From DATNPH01 sp036703315 (lineage in GTDB: Bacteria; Cyanobacteriota; Cyanobacteriia; Cyanobacteriales; Coleofasciculaceae), in assembly GCA_036703315.1 (NCBI GenBank), contig DATNPH010000076.1:1-64000 (forward strand): a stretch of DNA of 64,000 nucleotides, in the 5' to 3' direction. The notes beneath the pieces were generated by a model that made no database searches, was not told where the DNA came from, and saw nothing but the letters and a program-made list of their open reading frames with translations. Position 1 is the first letter of the stretch. Every line of letters begins with the position of its first letter. Positions 54,263 through 63,858 of this stretch are shown piece by piece. The position numbers and the translations under genes were made by a program.

Positions 54263-55447
54263 TTACCTGTCCACCGACCCCATAATGATGTCGATGCTGC
54301 CGAGAATCGCCATAATATCAGCAACCTTTACACCCCGAAGAATATGGGGCAAAATCTGCAAGTTGACGAAATCAGCGGCACGAATCTTCCAACGCCACGG
54401 GAAGACATTATCATCCCCAACGATGAAAATTCCCAGTTCTCCTTTACCGCTTTCGACACGGACATAGTGTTCACCTTTGGGAATCTTGAAGGTAGGAGCA
54501 ACTTTCTTGCCAACAAACTGGTAGTCAAAGTCATTCCACTGGGACTTCTTACCTTCCATCATGCGCTTGGCTTCTAGGTTCTCGTAAGGACCACCCGGAA
54601 GTCCTTTTAAAGCTTGAGTGATAATCTTGACTGACTCGCGCATCTCGCGAATCCGCACTAGATACCGAGCAAAACAATCACCAGCAGTTTCCCACTGTAC
54701 ATCCCAGTCAAAGTCGTCGTAACACTCGTAGTGATCAACTTTTCGCAAATCCCACTTGACGCCAGAAGCGCGTAGCATCGGACCAGAAAGTCCCCAGTTG
54801 ATCGCTTCTTCACGCGTTACGGTGCCGACACCTTCGACACGGCGGCGGAAGATGGGGTTGTCGGTAATTAGGCGCTCGTACTCGTCTACTTTGGGCATAA
54901 AGTAGTCACAGAAATCTATGCACTTATCCACCCATCCGTAAGTCAAATCAGCTGCCACGCCACCGATGCGGAAGTAGTTGTTGTTGACCATCCGATAACC
55001 TGTGACGGCTTCCCACAGGTCGTAAATCATCTCCCGTTCACGGAAGATGTAGAAGAAAGGCGTCTGAGCACCAACGTCAGCCATGAATGGCCCCAACCAC
55101 AGTAGGTGATTGGCAATCCGGTTCAACTCCAGCATGATGACCCGGATGTAGCTGGCGCGTTTTGGAACAGGGATATCTGCTAGCTTTTCTGGAGCATTGA
55201 CGGTAATCGCCTCATTGAACATCCCTTCTGCATAGTCCCACCGACTGACATAGGGAACGTACATGATGGTAGTGCGGTTCTCAGCAATTTTTTCCATGCC
55301 CCGGTGCAGGTAGCCGATCACCGGTTCGCAATCCACCACATCTTCGCCATCTAGAGTGACAATGAGCCGCAACACCCCGTGCATGGAAGGATGCTGGGGA
55401 CCCATGTTGAGAACCATGGGTTCTGTTCTAGTTTCAATTTTTGCCAT
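54263..55447 (-). CDS. ndhH: NAD(P)H-quinone oxidoreductase subunit H
   Basis: 394 residues from the ATG at 55447 (M-A-K-I-E-T-R), the usual start and length; the frame is open further upstream to 55552 but that part is not conserved. It corresponds to the 49-kDa subunit of complex [27 protein letters not shown] and the C-terminal D-I-I-M-G-S-V-D-R. In cyanobacteria it sits in the peripheral arm of thylakoid NDH-1 and serves respiration, cyclic electron flow and CO2 uptake. It is divergent from rsmH and not in an ndh operon here. Confidence 0.98.
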   Translation of the reverse strand: MAKIETRTEPMVLNMGPQHPSMHGVLRLIVTLDGEDVVDCEPVIGYLHRGMEKIAENRTTIMYVPYVSRWDYAEGMFNEAITVNAPEKLADIPVPKRASYIRVIMLELNRIANHLLWLGPFMADVGAQTPFFYIFREREMIYDLWEAVTGYRMVNNNYFRIGGVAADLTYGWVDKCIDFCDYFMPKVDEYERLITDNPIFRRRVEGVGTVTREEAINWGLSGPMLRASGVKWDLRKVDHYECYDDFDWDVQWETAGDCFARYLVRIREMRESVKIITQALKGLPGGPYENLEAKRMMEGKKSQWNDFDYQFVGKKVAPTFKIPKGEHYVRVESGKGELGIFIVGDDNVFPWRWKIRAADFVNLQILPHILRGVKVADIMAILGSIDIIMGSVDR

Positions 55448-55698
55448 AAATGAACAATTTCCCCTTTGGAGCAGGTTAGACAGTTGCAACAAGAGACAGT
55501 TAACTTCCCAACAGTCAGTGAGCAGCGTCTGTTGATATTTAACAATGGACAACAGACTAGAGACAACTGGTGAAAGTCGCTTATGGTTATTATTTGATAC
55601 CTTTATGGCAGTTAGTCTGGTACCGAATTATTGATTTTTGTTGCATCTCATTACCAATTATAGAACTCGCCTAGTAAGTAAGGTGAAGAGTACGTCAA

Positions 55699-56595
55699 AT
55701 GGAAATTGAGGCTCAGAGGGTGAACACAGAAGCGTTTTTACATGTTCCGGTACTGAGTCAGGAGTTGATTGTAGGGTTAAATATTCGTCCAGGTGGGCAT
55801 TACTTGGATGCGACTGTGGGTGGCGGTGGACATAGTCGGTTAATTTTAGAATCAGCACCTGATGTTGTGGTGACAGCGATTGATCGAGATGCCCAAGCGA
55901 TCGCGGCGGCGAAAGCAAACTTAGAAGATTATGGCAATCGTGTCCACTTCTGGCAGGGCAACTTTGCTGACTATAAACCATTAACTCTACAATTCGACGG
56001 AATTATTGCCGATTTAGGTGTTAGTTCTGCTCAATTCGACATTCCAGAGCGAGGTTTTAGTTTTCGTCATTCGGCTGATTTAGATATGCGGATGGATCAG
56101 CGCCAATCCCTGAGTGCCGCCGATGTGATTAATCATTGGAATGAAGCGCAATTGGCGGATGCGTTTTACAAGTATGGGGAAGAACGGCTATCTCGCCAGA
56201 TTGCACGGCGCATTGTCGAGCAACGTCCGTTTAAGACAACCACCCAATTGGCGGAGGCGATCGCTCATAGTGTTCCTCGCAAATACCGCTACGGTAGAAT
56301 TCACCCAGCCACCCGCGTTTTTCAAGCCCTACGAATTGTCGTTAATCAGGAGATTGCTTCTCTGGAAACCTTCCTCGAAGCTGCCCCCAATTGGCTAAAA
56401 CCTGGGGGCAGAATTGGTATGATCAGTTTTCACAGCTTGGAAGACCGTATTGTCAAGCACAGCTTGCGTGATTCACCTCTAGTGCAAGTGCTAACCAAAA
56501 AGCCAGTAATACCACAAGAAAAGGAACTACAGGAGAATCCGCGATCGCGCTCTGCCAAGCTTAGACTAGCAGAGCGAATACAGATAGGTGGATAG
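55699..56595 (+). CDS. rsmH: 16S rRNA (cytosine-1402-N4) methyltransferase
   Basis: 298 residues. Motifs: [17 protein letters not shown] (SAM binding), [27 protein letters not shown], and [17 protein letters not shown]. RsmH methylates C1402 in the ribosomal P site. In many bacteria it opens the dcw cell-division cluster; here it stands alone, as is usual in cyanobacteria. ATG at 55699 preferred; it is convergent with the SucD-like gene. Confidence 0.97.
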   Translation: MEIEAQRVNTEAFLHVPVLSQELIVGLNIRPGGHYLDATVGGGGHSRLILESAPDVVVTAIDRDAQAIAAAKANLEDYGNRVHFWQGNFADYKPLTLQFDGIIADLGVSSAQFDIPERGFSFRHSADLDMRMDQRQSLSAADVINHWNEAQLADAFYKYGEERLSRQIARRIVEQRPFKTTTQLAEAIAHSVPRKYRYGRIHPATRVFQALRIVVNQEIASLETFLEAAPNWLKPGGRIGMISFHSLEDRIVKHSLRDSPLVQVLTKKPVIPQEKELQENPRSRSAKLRLAERIQIGG

Positions 56596-56620
56596 GAGTT
56601 TTTTTTGACGACTAATGACT

Positions 56621-56640
56621 CCGCGAAGCGGTTTGACTTT
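56621..56640. terminator. Possible bidirectional terminator between rsmH and the SucD-like gene
   Basis: A short hairpin CCGC-GAA-GCGG at 56621-56631 lies in the 45-bp gap between two convergent genes. A T-run precedes it (56599-56606) and further T-rich sequence follows. The stem is only 4 bp, so the call is tentative. Confidence 0.3.
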
Positions 56641-57531
56641 TTACTTTTTGAGCGCCTTTCTCAGCAACTCTGGAATCTGAGAAGGGCGATCTGCCACTGG
56701 TACTTTCGCTTGCTTGAATGCTGCAACTTTGTGCTGAGCCGTAGTAGCTTTAGTGACTGGGCCTGATAATTGGGCAGCAATGATAGCACTGGCATGACCA
56801 ACCTGCTTGTCCTCAGGTGTATAGAGTCCCGCCACATAGGCAACAACTGGTTTATCCATCGCCTTGGCAATGTACTCAGCCGTTTCTTCCTCTGTGTCAC
56901 CACCAGTCTGATCGACTAAAACAATTGCTTCTGTTTGTTCATCCGTCGCCAAGACTTGTAGCCATTGGCGAAAAGATGAGCCAACAATGGCTTCAGTGCC
57001 AAGATTGACGCTGATTGACTGTCCTAGTTTTGCCTGGGTTAAAGTTAGAGCCACTTCGTAAGTGAGGGCACCAGCACGGCTAACCAGCGCGATCGATCCA
57101 GGCGTATAAAATTCACTTTCTTGAGTACCTAGTAACACTTTCCCCGGTACAATAATTCCCGAACTCCTCGGACCAACAATTAGAGTTTGGGTGGTTTGAG
57201 CTTTCCTCAGAAGGCGAACCATATCCAAGGGAGGAATGCCACCAGTGACGAGAATAATTTGCGCAATACCCGCCTCGATCGCTTCTAGTGCCGCATCCAG
57301 TACCCAGTAGGAGTCTACAAAAATAATCGTTGCATCAAGCGGTCCGACCTCTTGGCGTGCCTGTTCTACTAAGTCAAACACAGGAATACCGTGCAACGTC
57401 TGCCCTCCCTGACCGGCACTGACCCCAGCTACTAGATTCGTACCATAGGCTTTCATTCGGGCTGCATAGTACGAACCTAGTGGTTGTGTAATGCCCTGTA
57501 CTAGGACTCTACTATCTGGGGTCAATTTCAT
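56641..57531 (-). CDS. Divergent succinyl-CoA synthetase alpha-like subunit
   Basis: 296 residues. It keeps the family order: N-terminal CoA-binding fold, G-P-R-S-S-G-I-I, S-R-A-G-A-L-T-Y-E, and the phosphohistidine block K-Q-V-G-H-A-S-A-I-I. It departs at usually fixed sites: G-P-N-C-P-G becomes G-P-R-S-S-G, and G-E-I-G-G becomes D-Q-T-G-G, which replaces the Glu that contacts the phosphohistidine with Gln. It follows the beta-like gene by 179 bp. Predicted role is an ATP-dependent acyl-CoA ligase subunit, likely succinate-CoA ligase. The changes leave room for another substrate or reduced activity. Confidence 0.8.
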   Translation of the reverse strand: MKLTPDSRVLVQGITQPLGSYYAARMKAYGTNLVAGVSAGQGGQTLHGIPVFDLVEQARQEVGPLDATIIFVDSYWVLDAALEAIEAGIAQIILVTGGIPPLDMVRLLRKAQTTQTLIVGPRSSGIIVPGKVLLGTQESEFYTPGSIALVSRAGALTYEVALTLTQAKLGQSISVNLGTEAIVGSSFRQWLQVLATDEQTEAIVLVDQTGGDTEEETAEYIAKAMDKPVVAYVAGLYTPEDKQVGHASAIIAAQLSGPVTKATTAQHKVAAFKQAKVPVADRPSQIPELLRKALKK

Positions 57532-57710
57532 TGTGGCTGATTGCTGTCTGGTGCAAGCGCTGTAGATGCTGGATTGAGCTTAACAAAAGTGACTTAATCT
57601 TCATATGAGGAAGATCACCTCTCAGGAAAGACGAGGGAGAGAATAACCGATACCAAAACACTAACAATTGCTAACACTTCTTCCTGCTTCATCTTTCCCT
57701 AATCGCCACG

Positions 57711-59021
57711 TTACTTTTTTTCCTTTGTCTTAGACCAGGATGACTCAACCCGTGACTTAGCAATTGATATGGCTTGCGCTACTGCCTCATCCAAGTTATC
57801 CATCCAGTGTACAGGTATAGGTATCGCCGCCAAACAATCTTTAGCTGAGTCCAGATTTCCTCCAACAATACGGATAACAAACTGAGGTAACTTCATCAAT
57901 GTGGTAGAACGCTGACGAAGTGTGCCGATACTACTGCTGCGCCCTTGATGGGAATGTAAGGTCACATCTGTTGATCTTTCCTCTCGATCTGCTCCTCTTA
58001 AGATAGGCATCTCACCAACTTGAGATAGCAGATAATTAGCAATCACTTCAGCAACTGTTTCACTCGCAGTAGGATTACTCAAAATATTGACCAAAACCAC
58101 TTGAATACCACGATTGATCGTAATTTGCTGTAGAGCGCTTTGCAGTCGTTGTACAGGGGAGGAGACTGACGGTAAGTCCCAGTTGGCATACCTGTCTACG
58201 ATTAAACAAGTGGCTGGCTTGCCATTAGCCTGATAGACCAAATCCAAAGTCGTTGCGGCTAAACAAGTGTCGTTACAGAGAATGGCAATATTGCCTTCTC
58301 CGTCTGTCCAGTTGAGTTCAGTCAGTTGACTTGTAGGCTTCTTTGAGTTAATGCTATCAGGAATATTTGATGCTAGGGTTGCCAACTCGGCATGCCGTCC
58401 AATGGCATTGTCGTTTGCTGCAATTTTGCCATCCAGAGCCATCACCTCACCTGTGGAATTGATAGCGAGGGGATTAATTTCTACCAGATCCAGATCTTTT
58501 TGGATGAATAGCTGGTACATCTTTTGAATAATCCTACTGACCGATTCCATGAGCTTACCCTGGAGTCCCATTTTGAGTGCTAGACGCCGCGCATAGAAGG
58601 GGGAGAATTCTTGCTCAACCACAACTCTCTGCATGTGCTTCATCACGGCTTCTACCTGAATACCTCCTTGGGAAGAACCTAAGAGGACAGGACGACCAAG
58701 ACCATAGTCAAGGATTACGGCAAGATACAATTCCCTCTCGGCATCATAACGGGATTCCGCCAGCAGCACACGAGGATATTGACCAAGAATCGGGAGGTTG
58801 AAAATTGCCCGAGCTGCCGCGATCGCATCAATCGTATTTTCCACAAACCGGATGCCACCAGCCCTCCCCCGTCCACCCGCAGGCACCTGAGACTTGAGTA
58901 CCACCGGATAGGGAATCTCTAAACGCTTGAGGTCTCTAGGATGATCAATACGTTGAGAAGGCAAAACTGGAATGCCAATCTCACGAAATAATTCTTTGGC
59001 TTGATATTCTAATAAATCCAT
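57711..59021 (-). CDS. Succinyl-CoA synthetase beta-like subunit with an internal insertion
   Basis: 436 residues, about 35-40 longer than typical SucC. It opens M-D-L-L-E-Y-Q-A-K-E-L-F, then has the ATP-grasp motifs V-L-K-S-Q-V-P-A-G-G-R-G-R-A-G-G and D-L-V-E-I-N-P-L-A-I and the metal-binding A-L-D-G-K-I. The C-terminal CoA-ligase domain is interrupted (~residues 345-382) by a Ser/Arg-rich stretch (E-E-R-S-T-D, Q-G-R-S-S-S) before L-P-Q-F-V-I-R-I-V-G-G. With the next gene it forms a heteromeric acyl-CoA ligase. No other TCA-cycle gene is nearby. Confidence 0.82.
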   Translation of the reverse strand: MDLLEYQAKELFREIGIPVLPSQRIDHPRDLKRLEIPYPVVLKSQVPAGGRGRAGGIRFVENTIDAIAAARAIFNLPILGQYPRVLLAESRYDAERELYLAVILDYGLGRPVLLGSSQGGIQVEAVMKHMQRVVVEQEFSPFYARRLALKMGLQGKLMESVSRIIQKMYQLFIQKDLDLVEINPLAINSTGEVMALDGKIAANDNAIGRHAELATLASNIPDSINSKKPTSQLTELNWTDGEGNIAILCNDTCLAATTLDLVYQANGKPATCLIVDRYANWDLPSVSSPVQRLQSALQQITINRGIQVVLVNILSNPTASETVAEVIANYLLSQVGEMPILRGADREERSTDVTLHSHQGRSSSIGTLRQRSTTLMKLPQFVIRIVGGNLDSAKDCLAAIPIPVHWMDNLDEAVAQAISIAKSRVESSWSKTKEKK

Positions 59022-59365
59022 GAATGGGTATCCTGAAAGGTCAAAAGCTCTTAACCTTTAAAGTAGACAAATTTTCAATTTTCAACCTGTGACTGAAGAA
59101 GGGGAGTAGGGAGTACTGAGTAGGGAATAGGGGAAGAAACAGAAGAGGAAAAGGTGAAGTCGAGGGCTTTTAGCGCATTGAGAGGGAGTAGAGAGTGAGG
59201 AATAGGGAGTAGGAGATTCCTCACAAATAAATTCAAAAGCTTAACTACCGACTATTCAATGAACGAAATCAGGAGCTTTGTCTTCCTCGTCACCAAGAGT
59301 CTCTTTTTTAGTTCAACTGTAAATAAACCTACATCTGTGGACTCGCCACTCCTGACTCAATCCCT
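59022..59365. other. 344-bp spacer with purine-rich repeats
   Basis: No gene is supported. 59095-59215 holds irregular AG-rich tracts (GGGAGTAGGGAGTA type) like those near 13.0, 29.1 and 63.4 kb. I see no tRNA and no strong terminator. Confidence 0.6.
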
Positions 59366-60277
59366 CTACATACGAGCGTGGCTTTTCCACTCTTTTTCCA
59401 CTTGGTCAATCTTGTAGTATCGCTTCCAGAACACATCTAAAAGCTCACGGGGCATGAGTTTTGTCATCAAAAACAGCATCATGTTCCCACCAGTCGCCGC
59501 AACGTAACGGGGACAGGGGCGTCGAGCAGTCAGTGCCTGAATAATTACACCTGCCACTCGTTCTGAACTCCATGCCAGAGGAGCGGTTTGTTGTTCTATT
59601 TCTTTAATCGCCTTAATAGCCGCCCGATATAGTGTTCTTCCAGATTCCGGCACATTCAGATCGACCTTGTCGCCAGCCACACCGAAAAAGTCTGTCTTCA
59701 CGGGCCCTGGCTCAATAACGCTGACTTTAATGTTAAACGCCGCTAATTCCATACGGAGTACGTCGCTAAGCGCTTCTAGAGCGAACTTAGAAGTACTATA
59801 CATACCCCCAGCGGGAAACGCTAGACGCCCACCCAAGGAACTGACATTGATAATCCGTCCACCGCCTTGCTCGCGCATTGTCGGGATTAATGCTTGGGTC
59901 AAAACTAGCGGCCCGTGAAAATTAACAGCGAACTGCCGCTGAGCATCTTCCGGTGAAATTAATTCTATCGGTCCCATCTGCCCGTAGCCCGCATTATTAA
60001 CAAGGGCATCAACTCGACCAAAATGGTCAATAGCTTTAGGTACTAAGGCTTTTACCTGTTCAAGTTGAGCTAGATCAGTCGGTACTACTAGGACATCAGC
60101 ACCAGCTTTTATGCAATCAGTTGCCACAGCCTCTAGTTTCTCCTGATTACGAGCAGCAATCACTAGGCGAATGCCCAAATACTCAACGGCTAAGCATCGC
60201 GCTAGAGCAGCACCAATTCCAGTGGAAGCGCCAGTAATCAAGATAACTTGTTCAGATAATGGGTGAGACTGAGTCAT
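59366..60277 (-). CDS. Short-chain dehydrogenase/reductase (SDR)
   Basis: 303 residues. Rossmann motif T-G-A-S-T-G-I-G, N-N-A-G-Y-G, catalytic Ser in N-V-S-S-L-G-G, and Y-S-T-S-K with catalytic Tyr and Lys, then P-G-P-V-K-T-D-F. It is a classical SDR in order and length; an Arg shortly after the second beta strand (A-A-R-N-Q) suggests NADP(H). The C-terminal ~60 residues resemble those of lipid- or retinol-type SDRs. The substrate is unknown. It stands alone on the minus strand. Confidence 0.92.
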   Translation of the reverse strand: MTQSHPLSEQVILITGASTGIGAALARCLAVEYLGIRLVIAARNQEKLEAVATDCIKAGADVLVVPTDLAQLEQVKALVPKAIDHFGRVDALVNNAGYGQMGPIELISPEDAQRQFAVNFHGPLVLTQALIPTMREQGGGRIINVSSLGGRLAFPAGGMYSTSKFALEALSDVLRMELAAFNIKVSVIEPGPVKTDFFGVAGDKVDLNVPESGRTLYRAAIKAIKEIEQQTAPLAWSSERVAGVIIQALTARRPCPRYVAATGGNMMLFLMTKLMPRELLDVFWKRYYKIDQVEKEWKSHARM

Positions 60278-60628
60278 AATGAGGGTTTAGCTTTTAATTG
60301 AGCGCTATTGGTAGTAAATATATGTAGAAGACAGGGACATTGGAGATTGGTCAAAACAACAGCCAACTCATGCATCTATAATTTCAGAAAAAAGTGGTTG
60401 CGTACCTCTATCGTAAGGAGAAACTGCCAAACCAAGCTTTGGCTAAACAAAGTCAGACACCTTTTGTATTGTGTTTATCCATCAATTGGCATAGCATTTT
60501 TTACTTCAAGGTACTTAGTAACCGATAATTTTATGGGCAGGTCATTCGCAACTGCCTTGTAGGCAAAAATCACTGTAGGATTAAATCCTGCTTTGAGTAA
60601 TAACTAGCTAAAACAATGGTGTGGTGAG
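60278..60628. promoter_or_regulatory. Divergent spacer between the SDR gene and the coiled-coil protein gene
   Basis: 351 bp without a credible gene. A TATAAT-like hexamer lies at 60377-60382 but has no well-placed -35 partner. Short imperfect palindromes near 60555-60590 are the only other structure. Confidence 0.4.
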
Positions 60629-62485
60629 ATGAAAACAGGGACGCGCCAAGACGACATGCAAATTTTGGGGCATCTTTTACAGGCAGACTTACAGTCAGAA
60701 CTGTCGGAGCATATCCCTGTTCAAGTTCGGTGTCTACTGAAAGAAGGGACATTGGTGATTGTGGCTCAACATCGGGCGGGTGTAGAGCCAGATCCAAAAC
60801 AAATCTTTAGCTTTTTAGAGGAGACAATCCTTGCGGAGCATCAAGCGGTTAGCAATCAGGTAAAAATCTATTTGAGAGTGGCAGGGCAAAAGCCGCCTTA
60901 TGCCTCCCACTCATTCACGACAGAGCCACTTGTTGAGTCAGTGTCAGCCACGGATTGGGTTGAGCAACCGGATGTCCCGACCCTATCTAGTTCTCTGACT
61001 ACAGAGGAAATAGATAGCGATCCGATAGAGACAGAATTTACCCCAGGCAGCGATACACCAACAACCGAGTCAGTGCCTCATCCTTGGGATTCGCCGAGTC
61101 CTGAGTCAGATTCTGAGAGCCAACGGATACCAACGCCAGAAGCGTTACCGGAGGAGGCTCCACCCCAGACAAAATCAGCATTAGGGAGAAAACAACCAAA
61201 CTATTCCCTGGTACCGTTGATAGTGGCAGGTATTGGCTTGAGCATGGTAGTTTTCTCTGGCAGCTTTTATGCTTTGTCTCGTCCCTGTGTAGTTGGCTCA
61301 TGTAGAGCGATTCCTGATGCTCAGGAATTGAGCCAAAGGAGCATGGCAACGCTTCAAAATCCTCAATCGGGGAAAGAGGTTCTAGAGGCACAACAGCAGT
61401 TGAAGGACGCGATTCGGATTTTGGAATCCATTCCAGGATGGTCGAGTCATCACGGCAAGGCTCAACAGCTGATTACAGATTACCAAGCTCAGGCAGCGCG
61501 TGTTGATGAGGTAGTAAGGGCTCTCAAGACAGGGGCGAGGGCAGCTAGTAAGAGTGAAAATCCCCCTCATCCGCCGTCAAAGTGGATAGAAATTCAGAGC
61601 TTGTGGCGAGAGGCGATCGCACAATTAGAACAGCTTCCGACCAAGAGCAACCTCCAACCGTTGGCTCAAGAAAAAATCAAAGCTTATAAAAGCAATCTAG
61701 CGGAAGCTAATCAGCGATTGGTCAAAGAGCGACAGGCTCAAGGACAGCTCCAAGCGGCAAAGGAAGCGGCTTTGTTTGCCGAAGCCCGTCAAGGCGTCGC
61801 TCAGTCGTTGCCTCACTGGCAATTAGTCTATTCGACCTGGCAAACCGCGATGAAACGCCTCAAGCAGATTCCTCAAGGAACAACAGCCTACGAAGAGGCG
61901 AAGCAGCTGTCAGCGCTTTATCTGCCTAAGATGGCAACGGCACGCGATCGCAAAACCGAAGAACAAATTGCTGCTAACGCTTACGACCAAGGACTCCGTC
62001 TTGCTCAACTCGCGAAAACAGCTCAGGCAACTAATCAATGGTCGTCAGCTTTAAATCACTGGCGCAATGCCTTGACCTACGCCAACCAGGTTCCTAATGG
62101 CACCTTTTACTTTGGCAAAGCACAGTCCCTCGTTAACTCCTACAGGAACTCAGTCACACAAGCGCAGGGAGAGGTGCAGGCAGCTGTCAAGTTACAACAA
62201 GTTCGTAATGATTTAAATCAGACTTGCTCTGGAAAAGCCAAAGTCTGCAACTACTCGATTGACAAAAATGCCATTAGAGTTCGCCTAACACCTTCCTATG
62301 TACAACTGGTGAGACAAGTAGCCCTCAACGCCCAAGTCAAAAGTGACCCTAATGTTCAATCTGGCATTGTCAATCATGTCCTGACTTTAGGACAAGCCCT
62401 AGAAACCATTAGCGATAATGCCCGAATCCCTTTGCAAGTTTATGCTCCTGATGGTTCCCTGATCAAGGAACACATTCCAGGTTAG
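60629..62485 (+). CDS. Membrane-anchored coiled-coil protein of unknown function
   Basis: 618 residues. Residues 1-90 form a small alpha/beta domain (L-L-Q-A-D-L-Q-S-E-L, V-Q-V-R-C-L-L-K-E-G-T-L-V-I-V-A-Q-H). A long Ser/Thr/Pro/Glu-rich linker (~95-185) leads to one membrane helix (~190-215). After it, ~330 residues of helical, Gln/Ala-rich repeats include repeated W-x-x-A-x-x-x-L-x-x-[IL]-P units (W-R-E-A-I-A-Q-L-E-Q-L-P, W-Q-T-A-M-K-R-L-K-Q-I-P), probably TPR-like. The last ~90 residues form a separate domain with two cysteines. The helical part is likely on the far side of the membrane. The architecture is clear; the role is unknown. Confidence 0.75.
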   Translation: MKTGTRQDDMQILGHLLQADLQSELSEHIPVQVRCLLKEGTLVIVAQHRAGVEPDPKQIFSFLEETILAEHQAVSNQVKIYLRVAGQKPPYASHSFTTEPLVESVSATDWVEQPDVPTLSSSLTTEEIDSDPIETEFTPGSDTPTTESVPHPWDSPSPESDSESQRIPTPEALPEEAPPQTKSALGRKQPNYSLVPLIVAGIGLSMVVFSGSFYALSRPCVVGSCRAIPDAQELSQRSMATLQNPQSGKEVLEAQQQLKDAIRILESIPGWSSHHGKAQQLITDYQAQAARVDEVVRALKTGARAASKSENPPHPPSKWIEIQSLWREAIAQLEQLPTKSNLQPLAQEKIKAYKSNLAEANQRLVKERQAQGQLQAAKEAALFAEARQGVAQSLPHWQLVYSTWQTAMKRLKQIPQGTTAYEEAKQLSALYLPKMATARDRKTEEQIAANAYDQGLRLAQLAKTAQATNQWSSALNHWRNALTYANQVPNGTFYFGKAQSLVNSYRNSVTQAQGEVQAAVKLQQVRNDLNQTCSGKAKVCNYSIDKNAIRVRLTPSYVQLVRQVALNAQVKSDPNVQSGIVNHVLTLGQALETISDNARIPLQVYAPDGSLIKEHIPG

Positions 62486-62501
62486 AGGCTGGGGACTGGT
62501 A

Positions 62502-62529
62502 AGTCAAAAGTCAAAAGTCAAAAGTCAAA
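62502..62529. repeat. Heptameric tandem repeat (AGTCAAA)
   Basis: Four exact copies of AGTCAAA in the gap between two convergent genes; a typical cyanobacterial STRR tract. Confidence 0.9.
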
Positions 62530-62566
62530 AAGCAGGGGAGGAGTTTCTCTTGCAATGCCCAATTCC

Positions 62567-63346
62567 TCAATGCAACTGTAGCTGAGCTTGTTCGTTGAAA
62601 AATTGGCGTGTCAGTCCTTGAGTAACCAACACAGCAGTTATGAGGTTGGCGAAGGCAAGCATAAACATGATTAATATCTGATAAGACGCTGCATCCAAGG
62701 GGGAGACGCCACTGAGCAGTTGACCAGTGATCATTCCTGGTAGCGTGACAACGCCTACAACCATCATTTGGTTCAACGTGGGAATGAGTCCAGCACGGAT
62801 AGCATCTTTGCGGTAGGTCGCCACAGCCTGTTGTGCTGTTGCACCTAAGCTCAAATAGGTTTCAATTTCGAGGCGGCTACTGCTAATTGTACTGACGAGG
62901 CGTTCACCCGCGATCGCGGCTCCATTCATCGCATTTCCCAGAACAATACCCCCTAATGGAATTAGGTACTGAGGTTCATACCAGCTGTCGGGTTGAACGA
63001 TCAAGAGGTTGGTATAACTCAATGTCACAGCTGTACTGAAGAACATCGAACCGAATACTACAGGCAGCAGTTGGGGAATTTTTTTGCCGATCCGATTACG
63101 AGCAGTAATTGTGGCAATTGTCAACATTACCATTAAGATGCCTAGAACAGCGATCGGATTGTTGAGCTGAAAAACCGCGCCCAGCACAAAGCCTACACCC
63201 AGTAGCTGCACGACGGTTCGCAATGTAGCATTTGCTAGTGGGATTTCTAATCCCAACTTTTGCCAACTAGATAAACCAATAGCGATCGCCATCATCCCCA
63301 ATGCCCAGATTAAGTCAGTCGGGTCAAGCTTAATTAAAGAATCCAC
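62567..63346 (-). CDS. FetB/YbbM-type ABC transporter permease
   Basis: 259 residues, six or seven membrane helices. It matches the UPF0014/FetB family: N-A-T-L-R-T-V-V-Q-L-L-G-V-G-F, A-R-N-R-I, G-N-A-M-N-G-A-A-I-A, E-x-Y-L-S-L-G-A-T, and L-N-Q-M-M-V-V-G-V-V-T-L-P-G-M-I-T-G-Q. E. coli FetB acts with the ATPase FetA in iron export. No ATPase gene is adjacent, so its partner is encoded elsewhere. The length agrees with the family. The iron-export role is by homology only. Confidence 0.88.
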   Translation of the reverse strand: MDSLIKLDPTDLIWALGMMAIAIGLSSWQKLGLEIPLANATLRTVVQLLGVGFVLGAVFQLNNPIAVLGILMVMLTIATITARNRIGKKIPQLLPVVFGSMFFSTAVTLSYTNLLIVQPDSWYEPQYLIPLGGIVLGNAMNGAAIAGERLVSTISSSRLEIETYLSLGATAQQAVATYRKDAIRAGLIPTLNQMMVVGVVTLPGMITGQLLSGVSPLDAASYQILIMFMLAFANLITAVLVTQGLTRQFFNEQAQLQLH

Positions 63347-63858
63347 TTCAGACTACTCACTTTGTTAACATCGCCTTTTGCACACGAAATAGGAAGAGGG
63401 AGCAATTGAACAAAGAAAGGCAGAAGGCAGAGGGCAAAGGGCTTTTATGGATTTATCCCGATGCTAGAGATGCTAAGCAATCTTAAGAGCTCAATTGTGC
63501 AAGGGTCACTCCCAGCTACTCAACTATGTTCAGTGGCTGGGAGTGACTGGGGGTTGAATCCCCCTGACACTCCCCCCTTCTGCCGTTCGGACTTCGGCGT
63601 GAGCGCTCACGCCGAAGCCTTGCTTCTTCTGCCCTCTGCCTTCTTCAACATCTCCCTTGTCCCCCTTATCCCAGTCTCCACTCCCCATTGATTATTTTCT
63701 CAGATTCTCTCAGCCTCACTAGCTGGCATGGATGTCAGCAGCGTCGAGAAACAATTTGAGAACTTTACCATTCTTGATGAAATAGGGAATGCGAACGCCT
63801 GGATTCCCTTTTGCAGCAAAATTTGATTTATTTAAGTAAAAATTCTAGGTGTAAGCGA
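63347..63858. other. 512-bp spacer with a cluster of hairpins
   Basis: No credible gene. It holds purine-rich tracts near 63395-63435 and, at 63505-63617, three successive hairpins described separately. It precedes the DegT-family gene. Confidence 0.6.
63505..63617. repeat. Three consecutive hairpins including a 26-bp perfect palindrome
   Basis: Hairpin 1: 16-bp arms 63505-63520 and 63532-63547, with a single T-G wobble on the plus strand. Hairpin 2: GGGGG/CCCCC arms at 63549-63553 and 63560-63564. Hairpin 3: a perfect 26-bp palindrome, 63592-63617, centred on AGCGCT. The close packing suggests an intergenic structured repeat or a small element end rather than a simple terminator. Confidence 0.75.

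Noticed and set aside
60308..60562. 84-codon plus-strand frame between the SDR gene and the coiled-coil protein gene
   Set aside because: Cys/Arg/Trp-rich random-looking product, no start signal, and it lies in a divergent spacer.
63549..63564. GGGGG-TTGAAT-CCCCC considered as a tRNA T-arm
   Set aside because: The loop has six rather than seven bases, and no acceptor stem, anticodon arm or D-arm can be drawn around it.
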